A stretch of 64,000 nucleotides of DNA from Ophioderma brevispina (taxonomy: Eukaryota; Echinodermata; Ophiuroidea; Amphilepidida; Ophiodermatidae). The notes under the pieces are model-generated. The model ran no database searches, was not told the origin of the DNA, and worked only from the letters and a program-made list of their open reading frames with translations. Where the stretch lies: assembly GCA_023653785.1 (NCBI GenBank), contig JAMKCH010007112.1, positions 1 to 64,000 on the forward strand. Direction: 5' to 3'. Shown in pieces: positions 33,961 through 45,969 of the stretch; the stretch's first letter is position 1; the number at the start of each line of letters is the position of its first letter. The position numbers and the translations under genes are program-made.

Positions 33961-36900
33961 ATAGATTCCTAACATTCTTAACATTCCTAAAAAAAATTAT
34001 GCTCATTACGAATATTCGGCTTGTTCGATTCCTTGCCGATTGACATGATTGATGGCCATTTGAATGTTAGGATTTTCTCGCACAAATGCGTATTGTAAAA
34101 CATATAGGTTTGTATGTTTATAGTTATGATAACCGCATTATAGTAGACGGTGACGAAATGAAAATAATGAATTGCTTGGAGCCAAAAGTGTCTAATATTT
34201 TGATGATGAACGTGGTAAATTCTTAAGTCTCTAACCTGTCTTTTGATGCGGCGAAATTCGACAGTACTTCTATTATGTTCACCCGGATATATCGCTATAG
34301 GCGCGTTACCCATATTGAGGTTCTCTGTACAAGGAAAAAATACATTAAAAAATTAAGTAAATGAATATAAAAATCAATATAAAAAAATTAAATAACAACA
34401 AAGTAGACATTCCCAGGGACAAACGAAGAGCGAAGCAGTAACCGTATGGGGGGCAGTAATTAAAATTCCAAGCACCCATTCAAATTGACTTGTCTGTCGA
34501 CACCATTTTAAGGGGAAGGTGATAACACATTCTAATAGAGTTATATACACACAATGGACAACAAGGATGCAACAGCAGAAAAACATATAATCGCAACATG
34601 ACATTTTTCAGGAACACCTGCTTTGTGAAATTTCTCGTGCACCTTTTTAAAGAGCGAGCACAAAGCAATATGATGTTGGTATCAAACATGGACATAAGAG
34701 GAGGTGGACCCACAACACACTAGCCTAAAAGACACCCCCCCCTTCACGTTGCCGCATTTTGTTAATAAATCCCAACATTATCTCGATTTACGGCTTAAGG
34801 TTAATGCGCTAATGCACCCTCTCAGCAGGATGCCATGCATGATTTGTCCTTTAAATAGAGTGCCTTGTGATATTGACTCCTCTACTAAATGCAATTAATC
34901 AAGATGTTAGGTGGTAACATACGTGTGCCTGATCCAGGTTAATGTGTATGTGCAATTCTAATAAAGAGGATCCTCAATTGGAAACGAAAAAAACCAACAA
35001 TCAGTATTGGAAAAAACCATTAAATGAGCTCGGAAAGTCAAAGAAAACTCATATTTGGAAAAACAAGAGGTTATAAAAACTCTGCAAAAAATCTCACACT
35101 TCCATATTGCTGGAACTCACTTTATATCCAAAAGGTCAGTGACAGATAAGTTTCTTCGGGGTTCAAATTGGAGAAAGTTAAAAGAGAAAACCACTATCGG
35201 GATGTGATATATGGTGGTGGAATATGCCTAATTTGGAATATCAATTTGTGGTCGTATATAAAAAGGGACATAGGAATATCAGAACAATGTGTACTATGGA
35301 AAAGGTCGTAGAGCCATGCCGTTCGTCTGAACTAAATTGAATAAATCTGAAAATGTGGTAGAAATTATCAGTGGTCAACTACTCTTTTATCTGTTTTTTT
35401 CTGTCTATAAATCAGGTATTTTCTGCAAAATAGGTGCCAATGATAATGTAAGACGCAATAGCAGAGTTGTGTTCGTTAGAATGAATTACAAGCTGGAATG
35501 AGTTATTTGAATGACATTCGCATTGAAACAATTTCCCAAGTTAGGCGAATTGAGGATATATTTAAAATGTATGTATAACTGTTAAATTACACAAGTGGTA
35601 GGTAAGTCATGCAATTCCAACCGTCGTAAAGAAAGAATATGGAATCGAGACATGAGTTGCTTTGAAAAAAGGATAACTCATATTTATGTAAGTTGGCTCA
35701 TTCGAAAGACATCTAAGATGTTGAATTAACAAACAAAAGCCTTCTGCATTAGTTACTGAGAAGTAAAATTTATATGGAAATAAATGGTGATAATTTCTTT
35801 AAGTTCAAACAGAGAAATGAGACTTTTTTAAATGCATTGTAAGTCCCTTGAAAGAAAGAGAACTCATTATAGGCAACCAGATCCCGGCATTCTAGTCTAT
35901 AATTTTACTTGGCATGCATAAAATCGTGGACTTAAAAACTATTATTCCTTGTACTATCCAAGTAGAAATGGAAATCATGTAGTAAATAACCTCGTACAGT
36001 CGTTGGACTTGCTCAAACAATACAATTGTGGTGCAGACGCCTAGTCTGCAAACTAATACTCAACTTTGGACTTCTCAGTGATAAGTGTTGTATTTTTTTG
36101 TGGAAATGGTGGCCATTTTGTAAATTTTTGATCCATTTGCAACTCAAAGCCAGACAAAGTTAACGGCAATCAAAATATAAGTCTGAAAGTTGTATCAAAC
36201 ACCATACTTAAACAGGCAGTTAAAGTGACTTTTTACAATCATGGTTAGACCTATACAATAGGGCTATGGCATTTTAGCGGCAATGTTTCTGAATTGATCA
36301 ACATTTCCCTTGGGCTAAAAATTAAGCTGAGAACGTTGATAATCATATTTACTACCAATTCTCACCGTTAAGATTACAGATATGTTCATAAAACTGAATA
36401 TGGGGATTGTACCTAAATTAAGTTTTGTATGAATTTTGCCGGCCCATCATGAATTGGTCAAATTTTACCCCTTGAGGCTAGATTATGATTATAGTAGGAT
36501 TTTTTATTCTGTCAGTTCATAAAAGTTGTTGGGGCGTGTCGACATTCCATTCGGTCTGAGAGGGTATATGCTTTACCCATTCATTCAAAGAATTCTAATG
36601 TGAGATGTCAGATCAAGATTAAAGGCCATATTAAAAAATTCCCCTTATCAAGAAGAAATAATGCAAGGCAAATGCACTGAATAATTCCAAACACAAACAC
36701 CCATTAAGTTTTTAAAAAAAAAAAAAAAAAAATGAACGCTTATTACTCACCAAAATTGTTCGTCGTTGTCATTGTTGCTGGAAGAGGAGGGATCTCTACT
36801 TCAGAATCCTCCGCAAATTTACAAAATGCATCAGGAAATTCAATAGTGCACATGTTGGTGTTGTTTGTTCAAGTATGATTTCTCTATATCACACGTGCTG

Positions 36901-37850
36901 CATGCATTTCCTTCAGTATTTTTTGTTACTAAGGAATATTATAAAGTCTGATATGTTTAACTCGTTTACAACTTGGTTTTCATTATTCGTCTTGTTCCAG
37001 AATAATGTTTGACGTAATTTGTCCAATCATATATCTAGTAGGGCCTACTGAGAGTTTTGGTCCTCATAACAACTACAATATTTCGCGGCCCTATCCCCTC
37101 CGATTAGAGGTTCACCCGGCCTCGAAAAAAAACATTGTGTTCATGACACTTTATCCCCTCCACGATGACTCCAACAAAGAATCGAGCGTGTCTCAGACTG
37201 TACACAATATTCCAATGAATCTGGTATGAAGCCTTCACTATTCATCAAAAAGGTTTCATGTAAAATGGGGTAAAGCATCTTCTTCTGCTGAACACAGTTA
37301 AGCAAATACGGCTTTTTAGCTTTTAATCTCAACACATCTCCTCCAATTTAATTTGTACCATCGACAATATGCGTTTCTGAAGGAAGAAAAATCAACTATA
37401 GTAATTAGGTTCATTCCTCAGTTGAAAAGTACTGTGTAGAAAATAAGTTTAATGTCTGTTAACTGTGGAAAATTACGAATTAATAATCTTTTTGACATAA
37501 TTTTAGTGGTAGTTTGGCGGCCGATTTGAATATTAATTTTTCCCCCTTTGCACCAAATACAGTCAAAGCAACGGCACTTTCGTGATCAGCATAAACAACC
37601 ATCAGAAACAATGTTTTCAAATGCATTCTACTAAAAAATGGCTCATGAAGTTTCTTTTCATGAATTTCGTCTTGTCTAAAAAGGTGGTTGACAAATATTT
37701 GAGTATTTAGTTTCCTCCGAGAACACGTCCTTCTGCATAATTTTCGTGATATTCTAAATTTCCTTTGGCATCCTTAGAAACCTTTCGAGCCTATACTAGA
37801 AACAGCGCTCTCCTCCATTGTTCACTTGGATTTGGGTAAAATGAATCTGA
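33961..37850. other. No gene recognised
   Basis: Nearly 4 kb of AT-rich, apparently single-copy DNA. ORFs are all under 110 codons without domains. A poly-A tract lies at about 36,714-36,732. Confidence 0.45.
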
Positions 37851-37854
37851 AAGC

Positions 37855-38080
37855 ATCCCGTCCTTCGGAGGGGACGTTAAGCCTCCGGTTCCGTGTACAG
37901 AGAGTCCCACAACTGCACATGTCCAGCCCGTGTCGAAAAGGTAGGGTTTTTACCTCTGACTGGTTCCAATCCGCCAAGTCTCCAAATATCGGGCCCCCCG
38001 GTTAGGAGCGTCCGTATCATGGATACACGCGGCCCCGGCTCAGCTTACTCAGCTGAATATCCCTGACTCACACCTAAGCC
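37855..38080. mobile_element. GC-rich SINE-like interspersed repeat
   Basis: This is a sharp GC-rich island in AT-rich DNA. It holds compact hairpins (CCTTCGGAGG; GGGACGTTAAGCC facing GGTTCC) and the word CCGTCCTTCGGAGGGGACGT, which I associate with conserved SINE-type tails in marine invertebrates. A second GC-rich block (about 37,990-38,055) follows. No A- or B-box is clear, so family assignment is tentative. Confidence 0.4.
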
Positions 38081-39414
38081 ATTACCAATGAATTGTGAAC
38101 GCTAAGAATACTAAAATATCTGAATTGATAATGTACATAAAAAAACGAAAACTGCAAGCAAGAAGAAGATATTTTTAAATGATACTTGGTAATATCTGAA
38201 ATAGATAATATACATACCTGGAAAAGACGGTGTTGTTTTCAGTGGTGTAATTTTGGTTGTAGTTGATCTTAGAATTTCCTTTCACGGTGCTACATCTGTC
38301 TTATGTACCTGCTGATTTAGTTTACCCCTTTTGAATCTTTGTTGATTTCAATACGAGACGTCACCTAATACATGAAAAAGTCGCAGGTTGATTCCATGCT
38401 GGTCGCTGTTGCACTCAAAGCATCCACTGAGTTTAATATATAATCTACACTGCTGCAACTTTATATCGAAATCTGTAGCTCCAAAACAGATTGATTAATA
38501 AAGCTGGCCATTTGGGGTCATCTTCATTCTTCGAGAATCGACCATAAGGCTAATTCCTATAGCCTATTACAAGCACATTATTTGCTGGACATATCGACTA
38601 AACATGGTTTATTCGTATATTCTCGGGGTGCAACTTTATGACCTTGACTCGTTTTGAAACACGTAAGCACAACTCATTTAATAAGGAAAACCAGTAATTG
38701 GATGGAGTTTCGACCAAGGTAGCATTTTCAGGAACCAAGCGTGCAAATACAAACATGACCAGGTTGCATAGATTTCCGGGTAATCTTCAAAACTGACGAT
38801 TTGGTGTTTGCACAAACATACATCAGTCAGGGAGCTGCCTTTTGTATAATTTTGTCACTGTCTGAAGTAGGTTTATTTTCTTGTTGCTTTTTTATTGTTT
38901 TGTGAAGTTAGTTTGGTCCTTGTAATTTCTTTAAAGGAGAACGTTGTAACAAATGTTTTCAGTCCAATCTACGAATATCTAGCTCCATCATTAATTTTGA
39001 TATAATTTTTGATATTTAGATTTTATAAACTTTCCACCAAAGTACGAAATTTTGAGCAGCGGTTGTTTACCTCACTTCATTGACTATCGGTGTAATAATC
39101 CCGTTCACCAACAGGTAAACGCTTGTTGAACCATGTATTGAAAGTCTTAAATTTTCCTCACAATGTCCCTCTAGTTCATTTGTTCTGATATACCCTAATT
39201 GTACGCAATCCCAGGGTGCATGCCCCCACCACGCCGTTGGTGTGGGTCCTGCTACCGGTGCAACGGGGTCTATCGATCTTAAAGCGTTTGCATGCATGAC
39301 ACTGACACGCAAGCATGACGCAATAGAACCTCGTGGGAAGTCATGCTTGTTGAGCTAGCAACCGGGCTTTTATTTGGTTTCTTGGAGACTTTCAAGAAGG
39401 AATAAATAGGTTGG
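38081..39414. other. No gene recognised
   Basis: AT-rich unique sequence; short ORFs without domains. Confidence 0.5.
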
Positions 39415-39928
39415 TAACACTTAAGTGACGCAAGGGGTTTTTCACTCCCGTTATTTTCGCCAGGGAGGCGGGGGGGGGGGGGGGGGGGGCGAGGGAAACC
39501 GAGGGAATTTTCCACGAAAGTTTATACCAATGTGGGGTCATAAAACAACCCAAATCATCAATAAAATTAACTTTGTTATTGGGCTGCAAAATATGGGCAA
39601 AACATTGTTTCAAAACAAGCGTAAATTGATCAAAAACACGGAATTCCAACGAGCCTTGCGCTTACATCAAACTTTTTTAAAACTTATTGTATGTTGATAT
39701 CTATTCTACAAGACCCAAATTACATATATTTAACACAAAACCTCCAGTTTTAGGGAATCCTGTATTTTTACGGGTGTTGCAAAATACACGTCATTTTCCC
39801 TTAGAGTTTGTACAGTAACGGTTTAGAAACGTCCACGATAAAATTGTTTTCAGCACATAAAGGGTTAATTAATTGTTTACTTATATGTAAGTGTGAACAT
39901 TTATCAGCAAAAAAATTGCTTTGGTTCT
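39415..39928 (+). mobile_element. TTAA/G-tract family B, truncated copy
   Basis: Begins TAACACTTAAGTGACGCAAG (first base of TTAA lost) and has a 20-G run at 39,470-39,489. It matches 60,342-60,835 in the same orientation and 23,690-24,262 inverted: 'ccagttttagggaatcctg', 'gggtgttgcaaaatacacgt', 'cagcacataaagggttaatt', 'gctttggttct'. The right part is missing; similarity stops where the foldback at 39,938 begins. Confidence 0.7.
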
Positions 39929-39937
39929 TTAATTTTA

Positions 39938-41398
39938 TATACTATAGGACCCAATGAGCAAGTGCATGGCACTTGTAACATTGAGTCATACTCCAAATTC
40001 AAAATGGAAGCCAAATGTAACAATTTTAAAATATGCCCTATAACACCAAATACCTGCGATAAAAATAAACATGAAGTACTTAGATTATGTTGTTAGACAC
40101 AATAAATGTATTTCTGATACTTTTAAAGTTGTAACATGACATCAATCAATATGGCAGCCAAAAACGTGAATATCTTCAAAAATACTTGACACAAATTTCT
40201 AAATATTACCTTCAAGTATAAATTATTGTGTCAATGGAACAATTAGAAATGTACCTATGATCATATCCAAGTGATACCAGGTAATCCCGATAAATAAAAT
40301 GGGTCAAATTATAAATTGAGTGCAATGTATGTGAAAAAATGGAATTCCAAAGTTGTTTTTGGCAACTTTGCACCATATTAGTTTTATTTCGATTTTGGCG
40401 CATTTAAAACAAATTGAAATGTATGTTGTACAATGGTTAGGATCAAAGGTACATTTCTAATGTCATTGACACATTAATTTCGATTTAACCCTAGAAGGCC
40501 CGGGGGGCGGAATCCGCCCCCCTTCACATTTTTCGTCGTATCTCACCTTATTGGTTATTTTTTTCAAGCCGAAACTACGTGACTTTTTTCTTTGAAGCCT
40601 TGCGCTCGATTAAGACCATTTGAACAAAATCGGACCTACGGTTATGACGCGGCGTTACGTAATCGCGCACTGCGTGCGAAGAAAAAAAACTATTTCCCAT
40701 TGAAATTATACACGAAACAGCAGAAATCCAGTTTTTGGTGCTAAGGATACAGTTACAATATGTTTTTATCTTATTTATTTGATTTTTTTCTAGTAAGAGC
40801 ATGTGTGCGCATACTTTGAGACACATCATGGCCAAAACAAATCCAACTTTTGCTTGAAAAAACGGCGAAAACCATGAATTTTGCGATTTTTTTAGATTTT
40901 TCACATTTTTGCATGACGTCATGTTTGACGTCACTGTTACGTCGTACACGGTATGTTTGTACTTTTTTTGGTATCAATGGACTCGGGAGGGTCATAGCTA
41001 TCCATTGGTACCACACATATGATAGTTCATCAATCCGTTTCCGAGATACTAGGGGGCGGAATCCCCCCCCCCCCCGGCGGTGAGATGGGTTCAAAAAGCC
41101 CCGCTCTTTTAGGGTTAAGGTTGTAATACTTATAAATTTGTTTCAAATATTTTATGGAGATATTCACATTTTTGGCTGCCATATTGATTGACGTCATGTT
41201 ACAATTTTAAAAGTATCAGAAATACATTTGTTGTGTCTAACAACATAACCTAAGTACTTCACGTCTATTTTTATCGCAGGTATTTGCTGTTATGGGGCAT
41301 ATTTTAAAATTATTGGATTTGGCTTCCATTTTGAATTTGAAGTATGACTTAATGTTACAAGTGCCATACCCTTGTTCATTGGATCCTATAGTATATCT
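39938..41398. mobile_element. Foldback element interrupted by a TTAA MITE
   Basis: The left arm (39,938-40,264) is inverted relative to a right arm in two pieces (41,398-41,119 and 40,484-40,439). Matching points are tatactatagga/tcctatagtata, ttcaaaatggaagcc/ggcttccattttgaa, gtacttagattatgttgtta/taacaacataacctaagtac, atgacatcaatcaatatggc/gccatattgattgacgtcat and gtgtcaatg...attagaaatgtacc/ggtacatttctaat...cattgacac. The loop is about 40,265-40,438. Arms are ~330 bp and about 80-85% alike by eye. Confidence 0.8.
40485..41118. mobile_element. TTAA-ended MITE inserted in the foldback right arm
   Basis: Bounded by exact TTAA at 40,485-40,488 and 41,115-41,118 with inverted ends TTAACCCTAGAAG / CTTTTAGGGTTAA. 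Subterminal palindromes of the GGGGGCGGAATCCGCCCCC type occur at both sides (about 40,501-40,522 and 41,053-41,075). The right half (about 40,910-41,010) resembles family A (50,290-50,370: 'gacgtcattgtgacg', 'ggtatgtt.gtact', 'tttggtatcaatgga', 'gctatcc'). No transposase is present. Confidence 0.75.
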
Positions 41399-43196
41399 AG
41401 TAACTCCATATTTTGATAATATATGGTTGAATAGATAATTATCATTTATGGCGACGCCATCTTAGATTTCTCAAAATGCTCAAGGATGTCCAGGTGGCAC
41501 CCGGCAGATTCTTATTCTACACCCTATCATTTTCAGCAAAACAATTGTGTCCATACTCAACTGTACGGTCACATGAACGTTCTCTCTGACACAACGTGTT
41601 TTCAAACTGCATTTTCTAAGAAGTAGTTCATTACTAAACAATCGCTAAATACTAACCAGAAATAAAAATATAACCAATAATGTTATCTCATCAGTCCGAA
41701 AAGAGTCATTCATTTTGATAAGATGGACATTCGTAGGTACTTGAAAAATGTAAGCATGAAAAACCTCTGCTGGAATTTGACATTCTTAATCATGATCATG
41801 GATAGATTTGCCTCATCCTACAATGGCGTACAACCTGCCGTTGGAGGGGGAAAGGGCCTCACGCAAAATCCGCCTACTCATCAAGCCCATCGCAATGAGT
41901 TTATAAGACTATTGAAAAATTGTTTTGTTATTTAGATTGTATATTTATAACAGTCCAGAAAAAGCTGACTAGTACGTATACGACAAGTACGTACATGCGT
42001 CATAATTTCCCACAATTCAATGCCACTTTGTAAAGAAATACAGAAGGTGTAACATTTCATTCACCCCGGTACGTTTATTTTTACAGTTATGATGAATGCT
42101 GCACAATCTTCACCAATAGAGGTGTAAGGCTTATCAACAAAATGTATGAGCGGATTTTTGATATCTTTTTAGTCTTTTTCCAAATAAAAGATATTAATAA
42201 ATTAAGAAAATAGATATGACGTCATCATGGACATTTTAATCAATAATTAATTTCGACACCATGAAATCACAAGATTTGAGAACCCATAAATTTGTTTTAC
42301 AATGTTGGATTTTTTATGGTTTAGTGTCTGAATTTGTATCCTTTCTCATCCTCCAAACTGAGAATCCCGAGAGGATTTTGTAAAATTCGTTGTATTTCTT
42401 TTCTTTATATTATCTTCGTATGTACGTACTAGACGTATAACGTACAAGCTACGCTAATCGTTCTGCCGATAACCAAATATACATATTTAAGACTTCTTCT
42501 TCTCCTATGGGAATAATTGGTCCTCTTCTGAGGTAATAATTATTTTATTTTTAAAATTGCTAATGAAAACCACGCGAAAAAATATCGTTCCTCGTACCTA
42601 CGAGTGCTCATGCCGCTCACCAAAGTTCGAACCCTTAAAATGGACCTTTTAACGGCTATATGCGTCGTTGACGTTCCTACTGCACGTAAAGTTCGTATTG
42701 ATTTTCATGGATACGCATAAAATCTTTCAAAATGAATAGAATTGTCGAAAATTTTAATGATGTGACACAAATAAAAAAAAATCACCCTATAAAAGACGTA
42801 ATTGAAGTATGTATTAAATACACTGACGCTATGATTTCACAAATGTTCCCCTTTAATTTGATGTAAATTCAACATAATTAATTGACTAGTTATTTATAAA
42901 AGGGAGCCCACTATCATTATATCGCCATAATCTTAATTTCGTAGAATTACTGTACTTTGTGTTGACTACAGCTGCCATTATCTCCCTAAACAGACTCAGG
43001 TTGCCATGTTCATCGAGACATTGGTGCCTCCAAAGTACTCAACATTCTATTTTTAAACTTGCTTTTGTTGCTTGTATCTGATTAGCCTAAGGCTTGTTCA
43101 AGGCTGTCTACTAAAACCGACAAACTTGCTCAATTTTTCACAATGTATTGTATTATTGACTTTTATTCTCAATTATTTTGAACATTGTGTTTGCAG
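41399..43196. other. No gene recognised
   Basis: AT-rich DNA upstream of a candidate exon. A 70-codon ORF (41,723-41,935) has no domain. A short open stretch after an acceptor-like 'ctaaacag' near 43,000 is too weak to call. Confidence 0.4.
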
Positions 43197-43315
43197 GTTT
43201 GAAATCAGTGCTTTAGCATTGAAGGGGCTACCCTGTCTAGAGAAAGATTCAACAAGAAAATTGTTACACTCCTTGGTGGTATTCTGTGCACAGTCTGGAT
43301 CTAGGAGCCTACTAG
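43197..43315 (+). CDS. Candidate internal coding exon, product unknown
   Basis: This 119-base segment follows an acceptor-like tract (TTGTGTTTGCAG, to 43,196) and ends before a donor-like CTAG|GTATAA (GT at 43,316-43,317). Read in the frame starting at 43,198 it gives 39 residues beginning FEISALALKGLPCLEK and ending SGSRSLL, with balanced composition unlike the low-complexity ORFs nearby. The ends give entry phase 2 and exit phase 1. A second open piece at 43,441-43,529 continues in the same phase. I do not recognise the protein; the Leu/Ala-rich helical look could suit a solenoid repeat, but that is a guess. It could also be a chance ORF: no upstream exon was found and there is no homology evidence. 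Confidence 0.35.
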
Positions 43316-43440
43316 GTATAAAACCACCTATTGTGGTCAGGTGCAGTGGCTATGCTACTCAGGGCGACAGCCTTATTCAAATTGCTTTGTGGTTTTAATC
43401 TTCCCTGTATAAAACTCCTATAACATTTTTGCAAATGCAG

Positions 43441-43529
43441 AAAAAAAAAGCTTGCAGATTAAACAAGGCGCTCTGCCTGAGTGGAATTTATTGAACTTGC
43501 TAGTGGAAGGCTGCAAGCATGGAACATAG
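43441..43529 (+). CDS. Candidate 3' coding exon joined to 43,197-43,315, product unknown
   Basis: After an acceptor-like 'ttttgcaaatgcag' (to 43,440), the frame set by the upstream candidate exon stays open for 28 further complete codons (ending LLVEGCKHGT) to a TAG at 43,527-43,529. The implied intron (43,316-43,440) would be 125 bp with GT-AG ends. Phase agreement between two independent pieces is modest support. The A9 tract at the exon start and the lack of a recognisable domain lower confidence. Confidence 0.28.
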
Positions 43530-44527
43530 GCCAGGTGGAATTGGAGACATCAAATTAGGTGCTTGATAAAATGAATTCTTGCCATGTATTGCCTATTTCT
43601 TTAGTTTTAGGGAGGATGAATATACTCCACTCGTCGCATGATTTCTGCCTGATATGATCTGTGACATTATTTGTATCAGACGTGTGAACCAGTGAATGAA
43701 GTTGGTAGAGCGCCTTGAACAAGGCTAGTATCTGATTAATAACCCGATCTTTGTCCCCGGAGATTTTGCCTTGTTATCAATCACATCATCTATGGTGCAA
43801 AAAGCATTTTATTTTTTTTGTTAGTGTTTCATGTTTTATAGCTGTGAATTTTGTTTTATTTTATATCGTGTAAAATCTGAGGGATGCTTGATTTTTTTGG
43901 GTCAGCAGTCCTGTAAATAAATACACACACACAAGCGCCGTGTTTGTGGTGTGCGTGAGGTGGGTGATGGGTGGTGGGTGGGTTTGTGTGTACACGCGTA
44001 TGTGTGTGTGTGTGAATGAGTGTGTTTCTTTAGCCCATGATATACATCTTGTCGCTGCGAGCGATTGGCTTGCGCAATACCAGATTTTGACCCAAGATAA
44101 AGTGTTGCGCATGCTCACGAGCAGAAATTATTATGACTAGTAATATTAATTTTACACTGAATGCATAGTAAATCCAAGCGACCGTGAGACTTCTAAAAAT
44201 TTTTGGACACAATCCACTGTTCGGGAGAGGAGGCATTTTGTATGCACAGAATCAATAACATCTCAAGGGGCCAAACTGAATATGTTTTACGTTTACCGTA
44301 TGCGCTAACGCCAAACACATTATCCCAATTATGTATAAATATACTATACATACAGGCCTACATTATATTTTATATTATGAGGCCTAAACACCTGTACACA
44401 CCTTGTGCTTTTGAAACATATTCGTTCTTAGTCATGCGGGGCTATTGCTCAGTCCGTGTGGGATTAAATGTCTAAATACAATTTTTAACCCAACATATGC
44501 TCCTTAATTTCAACCTTCTTTCATTAC
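43530..44527. other. No gene recognised; GT-rich simple sequence
   Basis: AT-rich DNA with an imperfect GT/GGT tract at about 43,935-44,020. A short A-box-like word (AGTTGGTAGAGC) near 43,699-43,710 lacks a B-box partner. Confidence 0.45.
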
Positions 44528-44650
44528 AGATGTACCATACGTCATCAAATCTGTTACATAACAGGTGTGCCATATGTCATCAAATCTATTAGGGACATAG
44601 CAGGTGTACCATACGTCATCAAATCTGTTACATAACAGGTGTGCCATATG
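44528..44650 (+). repeat. 35-bp satellite, short array
   Basis: About three and a half copies of a unit built on CATATGTCATCAAATCTGTT followed by ACATAACAGGTGTGC. One copy is altered internally (after 'aaatctatt', 'agggacatagcagg'). Confidence 0.9.
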
Positions 44651-45235
44651 CAACGACTTAGATAAGGTAGAAAAGCGGATTCTCCACAAATGGCGTAACC
44701 AAAATCGAGGTGCCCAAAAGTATTATAATGAGCATACGCACTTCATTATCATAGTTTTGCGCACCACCATATTTGGTTTACGTATCGTCGTATTTGGAAA
44801 GTCCTTATGCATATTTATGAGACACCCGAGTATTTTACGTTCATCGTATTTAGCGAGTGAAAAAGCAACAGCAACCGATGCCACATGCTATCACTCGTAC
44901 TGAAATATCTCTTTTCCTAAGCAAAATTAACAGGGAGACTTTTGTGCATTAGGGATGCAGGAATCTTTTTCAGAGCCATGGTTTCTTCAATCGATTGGTT
45001 TTCGCATAATTATTGCAGAAAAATCGACCGATCAGATAATGGAACATTGGGGAAATGCAACACTGACAACATAACGCGTGACCCAGAGATTTTCATATCC
45101 GTATGCTTGCGCAACAACAGTGACGACTCGCGAGTGCTTGCGCAGCAACAACCACGGCGCGCTGTGTGTGAGAGAAATCGGTTACGGGCTTGGGCTATTC
45201 CATAATACACGCGATTCACTTCTTCCTGTTATAGG
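44651..45235. other. Spacer between two satellite arrays
   Basis: This is not satellite. It holds a short direct duplication of 'gcttgcgcaacaac' (about 45,105 and 45,138) around the 10-bp palindrome ACTCGCGAGT (45,126-45,135). ORFs of 87-99 codons run through it, but with no domain. Confidence 0.5.
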
Positions 45236-45685
45236 TCTATGGCCAAATGTCATCAAATCTATCACATACCAGGTGTGCCATACGTCATCAAATCTGTTAC
45301 ATAACAGGTGTGCCATATGTCATCAAGTCTGTTACATAACAGGTGTGCCATATGTCATCAAATCTGTTACATAACAGGTGTGCCATATGTCATCAAATCT
45401 GTTACATAACAGGTGTGCCATATGTCATCAAATCTGTTACATAACAGGTGTCCATATGTCATCAAATCTGTTACATAACAGGTGTGCCAAACGTCATTAA
45501 ATTTCTTACATAACAGGTGTGTCATACGTCATCAAATCTGTTACATAACAGTTATGCCATACGTCATCAAATCTGTTACATAACAGGTGTGTCATACGTC
45601 ATCAAATCTGTTACATAACAGGTGTGCAATATGTCATCAAATCTGTTTCATAACCGGTGTGCCATATGTCATCAAATCTGTTACA
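45236..45685 (+). repeat. 35-bp satellite, main array (~12-13 copies)
   Basis: Head-to-tail copies of the same 35-bp unit in the same orientation as 44,528-44,650. Most copies are near identical in the middle, and variants (gtcatacgtc, ttatgccat, gtccatatg) lie toward the ends. As 35 is not a multiple of 3, all three frames are read in turn, which creates the long CHTSSNLL / VIKSVT ORFs; these are not genes. There are no unique spacers, so it is not a CRISPR array. Confidence 0.93.
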
Positions 45686-45969
45686 ATATGGACCGATATT
45701 TGCTTGAAATATAAGTTAAAGTGGGGGATGTATTTTTTTCATAGTATGCATTGTTCTTACACTATGAACCGATTGTGACAAATCCAAGCTGGAAAATCAT
45801 CTAACAGTAATGGACCCAATATTTGCTTTAAAAAAAGTAAGAGTGGTGCATGCATGCTACACTATGCATTGGCCTTTACCAGTTAAAATTTACACAAACC
45901 TAAAGTTAAAGAAAGAAACTTCATTCTCTTTGACCTAACAATAAGAGCCAATGGTTCGGCAGTATTATA
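45686..45969. other. No gene recognised
   Basis: Short unique segment containing two diverged copies of 'atggaccgatatttgcttgaaa' (about 45,687 and 45,810), suggesting an old ~120-bp duplication. Confidence 0.5.

Noticed and set aside
43690..43780. SINE or tRNA from the AGTTGGTAGAGC word
   Set aside because: No B-box or T-arm follows at the right distance.
45236..45685. CRISPR-like regular repeats
   Set aside because: The 35-bp units are directly adjacent with no unique spacers, and the context is eukaryotic; it is a satellite.
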